Shown here piece by piece: positions 1 through 9,383 of a stretch of DNA of 23,090 bases (within the stretch, counting starts at the first letter, position 1; each line of letters opens with the position of its first letter). Source of the stretch: Chytridium lagenaria (Eukaryota; Chytridiomycota; Chytridiomycetes; Chytridiales; Chytridiaceae); assembly GCA_025449115.1 (NCBI GenBank), contig JAHLKC010000277.1:1-23090 (forward strand), in the 5' to 3' direction. The notes beneath the pieces are model-generated. The model was not told where the DNA came from. It made no database searches and worked only from the letters and a program-made list of their open reading frames with translations. A program made the position numbers and the translations under genes.

Positions 1-103
1 TGGTTGAAGGAAAAAAGAAATGCGTAGCAACGCACAATGGAAAGGAGAAATGCCGCGAGCTGGGTTTTTACTTGGAAAAAGAACGAAAAAAGAAAACAGC
101 GAT

Positions 104-137
104 GCCTCCGCCCGGAGTTGAACCGGGGATCTTCACA
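104..137 (-). pseudogene. tRNA 3'-half fragment (T arm plus acceptor strand)
   Basis: On the minus strand there is a perfect 5-bp T stem (CCCGG/CCGGG) around the loop TTCAACT, preceded by AGATC as a normal variable loop and followed by the 3' acceptor strand CGGAGGC. No matching anticodon stem, D arm or 5' acceptor strand lies directly upstream, so this is only a tRNA 3' half. A T6 run (A-rich 86-91 on the plus strand) follows within about 20 nt and could act as a Pol III terminator. The T arm and variable loop resemble those of the adjacent tRNA-Thr, suggesting a related tRNA ancestor. Its acceptor strand can pair with the 5'-half fragment near 375. Confidence 0.7.
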
Positions 138-164
138 ATTTGATCCAATCACAATGCTAAATGC

Positions 165-170
165 AAAAAA
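165..170 (-). terminator. Pol III terminator of tRNA-Thr
   Basis: A run of six T on the minus strand starts two bases after the tRNA-Thr discriminator base, the usual RNA polymerase III stop. Confidence 0.7.
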
Positions 171-172
171 GT

Positions 173-269
173 GCCCTCACCCAGAGTTGAACTGGGGACC
201 TTTGCATTGCGTAATCTACTTGCAGTACGTCGTACAAGTGCAATACTCTAACCACTAAGCTATAAGGGC
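173..269 (-). tRNA. tRNA-Thr (anticodon UGU) with a 25-nt intron
   Basis: The minus strand folds as a full cloverleaf. The acceptor stem is GCCCTTA/TGAGGGC (one G-U), the D stem GCTT/GAGT, the anticodon stem TTGCA/TGCAA, the variable loop AGGTC and the T arm CCCAG-TTCAACT-CTGGG. The anticodon TGT (plus-strand 234-236) reads ACA threonine codons. A 25-nt insertion (208-232) sits one base 3' of the anticodon, between positions 37 and 38, which is the canonical site for introns removed by the eukaryotic tRNA endonuclease. Without it the gene is 72 nt, a normal length. GTGGTTAGAGT and GGTTCAACTC fit the internal A and B boxes. The intronless alternative would need an abnormal long variable loop, so the intron reading is preferred. 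Confidence 0.93.
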
Positions 270-344
270 TAAATAAACAATAAGTCCTCCCAGGTCACGT
301 GATGAAACCTACGTGGTAGGTAGGCGCAACGGCAAAAACCCCGG

Positions 345-375
345 CATGACGCCTTAACCACTTAGCTACAAAGGC
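345..375 (-). pseudogene. tRNA 5'-half fragment (acceptor strand plus D arm)
   Basis: The minus strand reads GCCTTTG, TA, then a D arm built on AGTGGTTA, matching the 5' third of a tRNA and closely resembling the same part of the neighbouring tRNA-Thr. It then runs into sequence with no proper anticodon loop and a T5 run. The 7-nt acceptor strand pairs fully, with two G-U pairs, with the acceptor strand of the 3' half at 104-110. The two halves flank the intact tRNA-Thr. It is either a decayed tRNA or half of a disrupted one. Confidence 0.6.
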
Positions 376-393
376 ACGGGATTTTTTCGTGCC
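373..393. other. Short hairpin with T6 loop
   Basis: GGCACG and CGTGCC form a 6-bp inverted repeat around a 9-nt loop holding six T. It overlaps the 5' end of the tRNA half. It could be a chance fold; no function is claimed. Confidence 0.3.
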
Positions 394-630
394 GGAATTG
401 TAGCAACAGAAATACATTCGCATGAGGGTAGGTAACATTGTTCAAAAGTACGATAGTGCACTTACCGCCACGGCCTTAGATTCCCGTTATGCCGGTGCAT
501 CGTAGATGTATCGATATTCACAGCCTCCCGCGAAAGGCTTACCTCGTAAAAAAAAGTCGTTAAGATACTGGTGTCTCTCCATCATTTCCATTTTGCGAAA
601 TGGTCCTCTCTACTGTGAAGCGTTGCCGCA
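394..630. other. Intergenic, nothing recognised
   Basis: No convincing ORF, RNA gene or repeat is visible between the tRNA remnants and the first Cys-rich remnant. Confidence 0.4.
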
Positions 631-1112
631 ATGACCTCTCCTCCTTATCGACTTCTCTTCTCATCCAGCCTTCCCCATATAACCCCCATAGAAATCATCT
701 ATCGCATCGTCCGAATCCACAACCTCGGTCTCTGCGAATGCGGAACATGCAAATTACTCTAGTCTCTATCCACGAATGCCCCAAATCTGAAACCCACTGC
801 AGCCTCTGTCGCTCCACGGGATGCACCGCATATGGAAACCGTATGTGCGGGAACTACGGGATAGACTAGATCCAATGTGATGGTTGGCGAGATGTCTATT
901 GCTCAGAGACTTGTGTCAATGATTATGAAACGTTCATTGATAGCTTTTGGTCGACGTCAAGCGAAAAAGTTGGGTTGTATTGCAGTTAGTGTATGCATAT
1001 GGATGAATATGGGTGTTATTGTCGCGCTTTCTCGTCGAGGAAGTGTGTGGATTGTGTATCGTTTTGCTCGAAATGCAAGGCAAAGATCTGTATAAAGCTT
1101 GATCGATGTTGA
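631..1112 (+). pseudogene. Decayed Cys-rich (CxxC repeat) gene, copy 1
   Basis: This is a degenerate relative of the genes at 9384 and 10404. From the ATG at 631 the frame gives about 45 residues ending in PIEIIYRIVRIHNLGLCECG, matching SLEIIHHIIKIENLGLCQC of copy 2, then stops at a TAG near 757. The Cys-rich part continues in a different frame (the one of an ATG at 600), with CSLCRSTGCTAYGNRMCGNY up to a TAG at 867. After that stop the same frame resumes with CDGWRDVYCSETC, another stop, and CVDCVSFCSKCKAKICIKLDRC up to the TGA at 1110. One frameshift plus at least two in-frame stops make it a pseudogene; introns do not obviously rescue it. Function of the family is unknown; the dense CxxC pairs suggest zinc binding. 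It lies 8 kb from the other copies and is much more diverged. Confidence 0.6.
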
Positions 1113-1595
1113 GTGGAGCCCTTCCCAGGATGTAGTGTGCAATCCATGCCGAAACGAGGATGGGGAAGTGAAGTCATGACGGTGCGTAAGAAGATGAGAA
1201 GCTGCAACATGTAACTGGAAACCGCTGGAAGGACCATCCATGTTTTCATGCGACGGCAATATCCAATCAGGCGTTCGATCATGCCCCAACAACACATTCC
1301 GGTATACATTGCGTAACTCAACTTCCAGCCATCAAAGCGTAACAAACCGCGTGTTCAATCCACTCAACCCAACCTTTAGACTCGTAAGATAATGTGCAGC
1401 GAATGCATTGTACTTGCTGGACAGACTACAACGAGAAGCAGAGAAAAATCCATGTACATGTACCAACACGAAAGCAATTCATTCAGCATCAACACTCTAC
1501 AGCCATATACATGCACAAACACAACAGCCACAACCCCACAACCCTATCTACTCAACCTCCACCCATCACATCACTCCAATCCCACTTCCAACCCA
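1113..1595. other. Intergenic, nothing convincing
   Basis: Overlapping short ORFs occur on both strands (for example 1392-1844 plus and 957-1345 minus), but none has a recognisable motif. The plus ORFs running past 1596 are the antisense shadow of the small gene at 1596-1838. The CA-rich stretch at 1500-1610 is probably its 3' flank. Confidence 0.4.
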
Positions 1596-1838
1596 TCACC
1601 TCCCCCCATTCCTCGGGTTATCACTTGGCCTCGTGTAAGTCGCCTCTCCACCCGCACTCTTGTAGTAGGTCGACCCATTAGAGTTTTGATAATAGTAAGA
1701 CCCATTCGAATTCGAATAATGATACGAGCCTCCACTTGCAGAACCTTCGCCGCGCGCACAGAAATGGTTGCCTTGAGAGTTGGTGCCGGAGGGGTAGGAG
1801 GAGCAGCCCTTGCCAGTGTTGGAGCTTTGGGAGGACAT
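1596..1838 (-). CDS. Small Ser/Gly/Asn/Tyr-rich fungal protein, NGS(Y)Y repeats
   Basis: This single-exon ORF of 80 residues starts MSSQSSNTGKG and ends in TGA. It has a Cys-containing segment (SQGNHFCARGEG), then tandem aromatic repeats of the pattern YHYSNSNGSYYYQNSNGSTY, then a short TY..PSDN tail. I recall small proteins with this SQGN...YHYSN.NGSYYY.N.NGSTYY layout as a widespread uncharacterised fungal family, and the length fits. No signal peptide or membrane segment is seen. A role is not known; the Tyr/Ser/Gly/Asn composition suggests a disordered protein. Antisense ORFs over the same bases encode Arg/Thr-rich or Pro-rich low-complexity strings without family resemblance, so the minus strand is preferred. 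Confidence 0.72.
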   Translation of the reverse strand: MSSQSSNTGKGCSSYPSGTNSQGNHFCARGEGSASGGSYHYSNSNGSYYYQNSNGSTYYKSAGGEATYTRPSDNPRNGGR

Positions 1839-2378
1839 GGTTGAAGAATTCTGCGAGGGAAAGGAGGTTTTCGGGGCTTTTTTATAGCCTTTTTTTTTTT
1901 GGGTGGGGAAGCAAGGTTTTTCGTTTCTCCAGATGATACCCCCCCCTGGTCAACTTGCAAAATGACGTGTTGATGTGACGCGACCGAATTGGGAACGTGT
2001 CCCCCTCCCCGCTACACGATGCGACAGGCGACTATTCTGCGTTTTTATATATTTGCTGGACGTTAATCAATGACACAAACCCTCCGTAATCCCTGTAAGA
2101 AAGGAGGAATAATATGTGAAATCATGGCGTATATTATACCGAGTATCGTGAAACCAACATAGATGCACTCAAATGGAAAAGGGTTAATGATAAAATGTTA
2201 CAAAAAAAAAGAGGTTCAGCATAAGAACCATGACAACCGAGAAACGCCAAAAAGCGAACATAAAAAAGCCGACTAGAAACGCAAATGAGGAAAATTATCA
2301 GATTATTTAGGCTTAGCAAACCAGCCTAACGTCTCCATTAGAACTACGAAAAAAGAGAAAGAAATGAAGAGCTCTTCC
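1839..2378. other. Intergenic between two minus-strand genes
   Basis: It holds the upstream region of the small gene (a T/A-rich run near 1890-1900) and the 3' flank of the anoctamin gene. No further gene is recognised; the 61-residue minus ORF at 2134-2319 has no motif. Confidence 0.4.
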
Positions 2379-5300
2379 TCAAGTCCTTTTCACAATAAAC
2401 GCCAAAGGTCCCTTTGCCATGTTTTCGATAAATTCGACTTCATCTTCAACTTCAAATTCTTCCTCGTTCTCAAGACGTGAGAGGTATTTGGAACGGTCTA
2501 TCAAGTTTTGGATGTGCCCGGGAACGTCCGGGGTGAGACGGTCGATAAGGTACTAAAAAAATTACGTTACCACAAATGCATGAAACGAGGATGGAAAGCA
2601 AAAGTTGGTACACGATAAAAGCAGAATAAGAAAAATGATTATAAAGGCGAAGAGAGGACATTAAAGTAGACTCACCACCACCAAAAAGACCAAATGCTCA
2701 AAAATCAACACAAACGCTAACCTCGCCCCTAACCGATATTCGGCTGGCACCCAACCAATATAGCTCTTCCCAAAATACTGACTCGAAAACGCCACCACAC
2801 AAGCATTCACAAGTATCCCAACCCTACTCATCGCTAGAGCCACGTTAAACCACGCCCCAACACCTTTCACCCGCAATGGGAACGGTCGTTGACTCTGCGC
2901 GAGCAACCGGTAAGCGCCGAACCGGATCTCCAGAGAATTATTGATGAGCGCAAACAACGGCGCGAGAGGGAACGCGGCGGAGAAGAGGGAGACGAAACCG
3001 AGTTGAACGATCTTAGAGTTGAATTCGGTCGAATCCGACCAGTTGTCGAGAAGGTCGTCGTCGAGATGTTGGGGGAGGTCTGAGAGGGAACCGGTGTTTT
3101 GAAATGTTTTGTGGTTTTTTTGGTGGTACGACGACGGATGGGTGTTGTGGGTTCAACCGTCACTGTGATGGTTCACTCTTCTCCTCAATCTTTTTAGGAC
3201 CAGCGACTTCCACCATTTTAATACGGACGGCTTCCTGGTGCTTCCGTGCGAAAATCCCTGTGATCATGGGGACGAGGACGAGTTGGAATTGCGTGACGAA
3301 TTGGAGACCGACAAAGATGATGGCCATGGAGAACATGAGTTCGGACATGCATGATTTGGATGGGTCGTCGAGGCTGCAGTGCGGATGTTGGGGACAGAGT
3401 CGGGGATCAGGACTTTGATGGTGCCGGTGAAAGCAGCGCGGAGAAGTTGTTGATGAAGACAAAGATGAACTTTTTGGAGATGAGGGCATCTATGAGAGGG
3501 GTTAGTTCATTGTCTGAGTCCAGGTGGAAAAGGGGAAAGAAATTACCTTCGAAGCGTTGGAAGGTCTTGTGTTCTCCCATTGCGTAAGGACGTACGCAAG
3601 CTTTAAGTATAGCTATGAAGAAAGAGAAATTTAGGCAGGCGTTAATGAAAAGAAGATTACATAGTTTACTTACAGGAGTCACCAACACAATATTAGTCAG
3701 CGTCAGAAGCGACGACAATCCGATTCCCAGGAACCGATCGATATTCAGCGCGCTAACACCGATCACAAGAGCCTCAAAAAAGAGCATAAGTGCAATCTAC
3801 CCGGAAATAAATAAAAAGAACTCATTAATAACCTTAAATTAAATACACTAAAGTCATGAACCCTTTTGTCAACATACCGCCCCATTAAAATCACAGTCGT
3901 CACCAACTTGACCAAAATCTGCGTCGAAGTCGGGAAATGCGGTTCAATCTTCTCCGTCACCGGACTCTTTCTCAAAATCACTCCAAACCATTCAGGTCGT
4001 CTCGTCTCCACATTCACCAAATCCCCACATCCCCAAACCGTCCTCAACGTGACTTCCTGGCGTTTCCAGAATTCAAGCATCGCAGTCACCCACACCGCCA
4101 TGAAAAAGGCAAACGGAACGGTCAGAGCGTTGTCAAAGGCTGCGTAAAGGTTGTCGGGGTTTGGGAGATGCCAAAGATGAAGACGCCGATACCGAGGATA
4201 GCGGGGAACCATAACCATAGCGTGTAGAATCCGAGGAAGGAGAAGTAGTATGCGACTTTTTCGCCAAAGTAGTCACGGATCTCGCGGAAGGGTTGGACGC
4301 CCATCATTTGGGTGAGGGAGAAACGGACGGTTGCCCAATTTGTGTAGAGGTAGGAACGGGGGTTTGAGGGGAGAGGGACGGTGTCGTCCAGAGGTTCGTA
4401 TTCGTAGGGACCGTCGTGGATGGGGTAGAAGTCGACGTAGGCTTGGGAGAGGATGAGGTCGTTGATGCCGTAGATGCCGTGGCCGTTTGAACCGCGAATG
4501 CGGGTGCGTTGTGCGATTTCATGGACCTAGTAAAGAGAGGTTAGATTGGTAGCCAAATATCTCAATAAGCGAAAAATAAAAGACGGTGGGGAAAGAAAGA
4601 AGGGGAGAGAGATGCTCACCAACAGATTTCTCTGAACATTTTTAAAGAAGTATAACTTGACCTTGACAGGCGAATTTCCAGCCTCCTGAGAATCTCCTCC
4701 TTTAAAAATATGCAACAACTCGACTCTAAATAAATCCAAATCCGCCGCCACTGAATGCGGGACCTGACTAAACGCATACCGCACAGCTCCAAGGATAGTC
4801 CCATCAGGACCCTCAACGAATGGTTTGGTGGACAGCGGCTTATACTTGACGGCTTCGGTAGAGGCATCAGGAGGGAATGCGGTGGTGGGAGTGGAAGATT
4901 TTTGTTTTGGCGAGAATGCGACGTTGGAGACGGGACAGATGATGGGAGGATTGGAGGGCTTTTTGTTCGAGCTTTTTGTGGACCTTTTCACGAATTTGGA
5001 GCACACGGGACTAAAAAAAGAAAAAAAAATTACAAAACCAGAAGAGAATAGGGAAGAGAAACCAAGATATAGTTTGTGAACAAGAATAAAAAAAAAAAAT
5101 GCTCACCGAAACCTCCATCATCAACTTAATCCTCTGAGCTCCGAGCACAATACCTCAAACGGCGCCAAAATCTTTATAAAATGCGCACCCGAATCCTCCT
5201 TCCCCTTTTCAACCGCCTCCGAATCCAACCCCCGCTCTCTACAAGGATGAGATGGTTTCTCAACAATTCCAATTCATAATGAACACGCTGACGCATGCGC

Positions 5301-5466
5301 TCTGTGATCTCCTCTTCACGTTGAGCTTCCTCTTCCTTCTTTGAGGAGTGGTGCTTTTTTGTGGATTTGGGGAGTGTGGGGAGAGATCGTATTTAAGAGC
5401 GCTGTCCCAGTGGGTTAGGGAGTCCATGTAGGCGGCTTTGACGATGGTCGGAATGATGTCGCTCCA
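2379..5466 (-). CDS. Anoctamin/TMEM16 family protein (channel/scramblase), multi-exon, with frameshifts
   Basis: Minus-strand exons, with GT-AG borders, are about 5107-5466, 4620-5010, 3878-4526, 3674-3796, 3547-3600, 2676-3489 and 2379-2552 (stop TGA). Exon one ends with the N-terminal dimerisation-domain signature HFIKILAPFEVLC. Exon three carries QPFREIRDYFGEKVAYYFSF, then TM1. Exon four begins a hydrophobic helix (IALMLFFEALVIGV). The fourth/fifth exon junction gives LAYVLTQWENTKTFQRFEDA. Exon six has IVQLGFVSLFSAAFPLAPLF and NNSLEIRFGAYRL. All are hallmark anoctamin segments. The tail is acidic and hydrophilic. Family members are Ca2+-dependent lipid scramblases or ion channels; fungal ones such as Ist2 act at ER-plasma membrane contacts. 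At least five one-base frameshifts are visible (near 5135-5150, 5360-5390, the G4 run at 4156-4159, and two at 3370-3445, plus a shift near 3090-3160), so the frame is broken as given. Whether that is decay or sequence error cannot be decided here. Confidence 0.88.
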
Positions 5467-5635
5467 CTGTGAAATATAGATAATTAGTAATGATTACTTA
5501 ATAAAGAGATAGCTGAGCTGAATAGCAGTAGTATGTAGTATTTAGCAGCCATAGGTCCCAGGGACATCCCTGGTCTTTCTGGGACTGCTATCAACATGCT
5601 CATCTCGTTTCGCTCGTATTCGTCAGAAGACTTAC

Positions 5636-6481
5636 CAAACAACTCCATAGCTTTCTCAAAAGTCGAAGACGGATGCTTCTCCTTAAAAGCAACAACCTCA
5701 TCAAACAGCTCAACATCCTCCTCATATAAGAAATGCACCAACGTCCTCTGATACTTTCGAGTAATGATCCTCTCATCCTCATCATCCAGACTCAATTTAT
5801 TGACAGGATCAGTTCCAAAGCCTCCAATTCCAACGCAGCAGCCTCTTCCTCATCGGACCTCTGACCAGGAGGCTTAGCTTGAGCCTGTTGAGCTAAAGCA
5901 ATGTCTTCTGGTGAGATTGGGAGAAAGAGCTTTGACGTTGTTGGAGCTGCACGGGGTTGACTGTCGGCGAGGTGAGATTCTGTGGAGACGGTGACGGGAG
6001 GCGGGAGGGTCTTAGTGCTAGACTCGGCGGTGGTGTCATTGTTGTTGAAGAACGGCATGGTGAGAAGTAGGTTTTCTAGATCGCGCAGACTGGAGAGGGA
6101 AGGACGATGCTCCTGACCACGAAACTGCAGAGATGGTTCCTGGTTGGTATCCGTAATATTTGTAGATTGAAAGGGAGAGGAATTGGAGGATGACGATGAT
6201 GAGATCAAGAATCGCTTTTGCTGATGTTCCTGTAATGTGTCTATGATATTGTTGTCCTGTCTATGTCTATTTCTAGGGGATGTCCCGCCCACAGCAGCAG
6301 CACCACCACCTCCAGCAGCGGCAAGTGTGTTTTGAGACTCCAGCTCTTTTGTAGGGTGAAAGGGGGATGGTGGGTGATGGACGACGGACGACGGACGACG
6401 GATGACGGACGACGATGGGAAGGTGTTATCTTTAAGCCTTTTTTTCAAATCAAACGACGAATTGAGAGGGATTTGACGCAC
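5636..6481 (-). CDS. Probable N-terminal extension of the anoctamin gene (or a separate upstream gene)
   Basis: The minus-strand reading starts at the ATG at 6481 and gives about 220 residues rich in Ser, Pro, Asn and Gln, with poly-Ala/Gly and SSSSSSNSS tracts and an acidic end (SDEEEAAALELEAL). A one-base shift near 5815 leads into a structured-looking segment (DEDERIITRKYQRTLVHFLY, EEDVELFDEVVAFKEKHPSS). It ends at a GTAAGT donor after AMELF; the next exon starts after TTTCACAG at 5466. Joining these gives WSDIIPTIVKAAYMDSLTHW and then the anoctamin domain, but the codon phase is off by one, so either another indel exists or the gene boundary lies here. I do not recognise the segment as a named domain. 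An anoctamin N-terminal extension is most likely because no stop, poly-A signal or new start fits between them. Confidence 0.5.
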
Positions 6482-6640
6482 TCAAAAATAGAATGACGTT
6501 ACACCAATCTGTCTTTGTGTAATGATACAGGAACCAGCGGTAACTTGTTTGGGTTACTGAGAATGATCGGATGGTTCAGAGCTTGTCAATTTTGGTGTTT
6601 TTTTTTTCTCCTTTCTTTTCTTTCCCTCAAACGACATAAA
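6482..6640. promoter_or_regulatory. Divergent promoter region, anoctamin and SET genes
   Basis: Only about 160 bp separates the two outward-facing start codons at 6481 (minus) and 6641 (plus). A T/C-rich tract (6597-6627) precedes the plus ATG. No TATA box is clear. Confidence 0.4.
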
Positions 6641-8903
6641 ATGGCAGCGGGAAAGAAGACGATGAAGACGTCAAAGGGTCTAAGGAGAATGAGCGAGAAG
6701 AAGGACGTCGGTGTCATCGACAACGTTGACGCCGTGAAAGACGATCTCCTCAAGTGGTTTACGGAGCAGAACATTCAATTCCATCACATTGACATCAGGG
6801 TGACATCCTCAAAACATGGCCCCTCTTTCAGTGTATGGGCTGCAGAAGATATTTCACAAGATACGGTCCTTGCAACTATTCCAAAGGATGCTATCCTCTC
6901 ATCAAGAATTGTGGGGTTGCAGATAGGCTCGGTGAGTTGTTTAACATATGCGATTTTAGCTTACCTGTGGTAGATGCTGAGGGTCTTGGAGGAACGATGG
7001 CTTTGGCTATCGCTCTCATGTTTGAGATGGGAAAAGGGAAAGAGTCACCTTGGCATCCTTACATCACGTCGTTCCCTCGTCATGTCCATATTCCATCTTT
7101 TGGACAGAGCAGAACGTGAATACCTCGTCGGAACGGATGTCGAAGATGAGATTGACGCTCATAAGGTAATTTAGCTTTGTATTGCACTTTCTATAAGAAA
7201 AACGAGATCGTTCAACCTTTATTTTCTGTTGAAGTCAGGACTTGAAGAGGATTTTGAAGAGCACGTCCTCCCATTCATCATGGCCAACCTCGACTGCTTC
7301 ACATGGTTTAACGAGAATACTCCGGAATCCAAAATCCTTCGTCAATTTCTTCACTGCATGTCCCTTGTTTCTTCAAGAGGATTCGAAGTAGATGCCTACC
7401 ACGGACATTCCATGGTCCCTCTCGCCGACCTGTGAGTTTATTATCCTTCTCGTCCATAATTTCCTTATCCTCTCTTTTTAGTTCAACCACCGCACGGCTT
7501 CAGAGCACGTTCACTTTGAATCTGACCATGATGTCTGCGTGTATTGCGGCGCGCATGAAGAAAATTGCCAATGCCGTGATGACGATGACGACGAGGTGGA
7601 AGATGATGAAGGAGAGAGTGTTGATGACGGTCACTCTGACGACGACGAGGTCCCCACTTTCAACTCAAAGGAACCAAACCATCTTCCTGCTATGTCCTCA
7701 ATACCAGAAAACGAAAGATGACGATGAAATTGAAGTTGAGGACACGATCGACATGAAAGTCATACGTCCCATTCATCGCAACGAAGAAATCTTCAACACC
7801 TACGGTGATCTCATGTCTGAAGTTCTTCCTCTCGATACGCCTTTGTCGATCCGCCGTTGAACGGTGAACTTCCTTCCAACCCGTTCGATTGCGTGCGGTT
7901 AGGGAAGGACCGGATTTTGAGTTGCCTTGTGCAAGCTATGGGCGGATACATAAGAGTGCGACTGGGGAGGTGTTGAAGGAGCGCGTGGCGTATTGGGAAG
8001 AGACGGCTAGGGAGGTTGTCGAGAGGGTGCTGGAGGAAATTTTGGATGATGGAGAGGATGAGGAGGATGGAGAGGAGGATGGAGAGTGGGAGGATGTTGA
8101 GGATGGTGATGAGGATGATGAGGAAATGGGGGAAGACGGTGGTTATGAGAGTGATAGCAGTTTCCCAGAAATGCTTCCCACAAAACGAGGCCGAAAAGGT
8201 CAAGTTGTGGATAAAGACATGGACCGACGAGTATAGCGGAAGCGATGCCGAGATGGACGATGGATCTGATGACGACGAAGACGCAACGAGGATAGTGGAA
8301 GCGATGCTGAGGTGGATGACGATGACGATGACGAATCGGATCAAGACCCTGACGAAAAATCCTTCCACCTCACCCCTCACGGTCTCCCCTCCCCGCACCT
8401 CCATATCTTCCTCCATCTCTGTCTCATCCCCACCTCTTTCTTCACCCGTCTCACCCCCTCCATCCTCCCTTCCTTTATCCGTCAACACCTTACCCCACTC
8501 CTCCACCACACAAATTCCAACGACGTCGACACCACCCCCTCCGTGCAGTGCAAACCGGTTGGATTGTGAAAAACAAATCAACGGGAGAATTGGCGGAATT
8601 GAGGACAGTGGAAAGCACGACGGCGATGTGGGTGGATGGGGTTGTGGGACGGGCAGCTTTGGAGAGGGATGGAGAGTATGAAGGGGTTTTCGGGGAGATG
8701 GCGAATGAGGGGTCGTTGGAGGAGGATGAAGCGGCTTTACGGGAAATGGTATACCGCTCCTTTCTTTTGATTTTTTGTTTAACATTACTTTACAGGCCGA
8801 TGAAGATACCGCCAAGAGATGGGCGTTGTTGTTACGGATTCAAGAACGGAGGATTTTGAGACGCGCTATCGTAAGGTGTTTGGGACGTGTTCCGACGCAG
8901 TAA
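6641..8903 (+). CDS. RKM4: SET-domain protein-lysine methyltransferase, Rkm4/SETD6-like, with frameshifts
   Basis: The start MAAGKKTMKTSKG follows a pyrimidine tract. Exons are about 6641-6931, 6974-7165, 7235-7431, 7482-8748 and 8796-8903. Recognisable parts in order are GPSFSVWAAEDISQDTVLAT (SET start), GGTMALAIALMFEMGKGKES, PWHPYI, SSRGFEVDAYHGHSMVPLAD, then FNHR and ESDHDVCVYCGAHEENCQC. The NH of FNHR and YHG..MVPLAD form the SET cofactor and substrate site. NEEIFNTYGDL closes the SET fold. The last exon (KRWALLLRIQERRILRRAI) is the Rubisco-LSMT C-terminal substrate-binding end. Yeast Rkm4 monomethylates ribosomal protein L42; human SETD6 methylates RelA. Between the SET part and the C-terminal end lies an unusually long Asp/Glu-rich, then Ser/Pro-rich insertion (about 8040-8560). 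One-base shifts occur near 6910, 7100, 7481, 7720, 7830 and 7900, so the protein is not open as given. Confidence 0.8.
8040..8345 (+). repeat. GAG/GAT-rich acidic-codon repeats within the SET gene
   Basis: Purine-rich imperfect trinucleotide repeats encode runs of Glu and Asp in one frame. They create the long hydrophobic antisense ORF over this stretch. The frame changes within the block, consistent with slippage. Confidence 0.6.
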
Positions 8904-9383
8904 TTACGCATATACAGTTATGTTTTTTTTTTGTGTTTTTTTTTGGCGATATTTATCGTCCTGTGCTTCTCTTCCCTTATATCCGAAACATTTTAAAGTA
9001 TATCGGCGCATAGTCTGAACGTATTTCCTGTCGTTTTTCTTCCCATGTAACTCCTTTGTTCATGTTAAATGTGATATGTTTTACGTTATGACTTTACATA
9101 AATATTCCCATTCCTTTCAGGCTTTTTGTTGTTGTTCTTTTGTGGTTGCCTCGTGATTATCGAGTTAGGATATGCTGGAAAGGTTGATGGTGACCTATCT
9201 TTTTCGAAAGTGGTTGATAACAAAAGCTAGAGGCTGTGTGCTTGACGCTTCCGACTGGTCTGGCGACTGCCAAGGAGATAATTCCTTTAAAAAAGTCTGA
9301 ACGCAGTCAACGTTCCTTTGCTCAGTTGACGTAAAAACCAGTTTGGACTGGGTCAGCTTGTAAAACATCTTTCCCCTTTAAAA
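8904..9383. other. Intergenic: 3' flank of SET gene and upstream region of Cys-rich copy 2
   Basis: It holds two T-rich runs (8923-8943), AT-rich sequence and no recognisable gene. The last 100 bases precede the ATG of the Cys-rich copy and resemble, only loosely, the region before copy 3. Confidence 0.4.

Noticed and set aside
104..375. A functional split or nested tRNA
   Set aside because: T-runs between the parts would stop RNA polymerase III, and no anticodon stem is present in either half; recorded only as remnants.
7811..8815. 334-codon minus-strand ORF
   Set aside because: It is the antisense of the GAG/GAT-rich and Ser/Pro-rich coding part of the SET gene; its Ile/Leu/Ser and Pro runs are those expected from antisense acidic codons, and the plus strand has clear family signatures at both ends.
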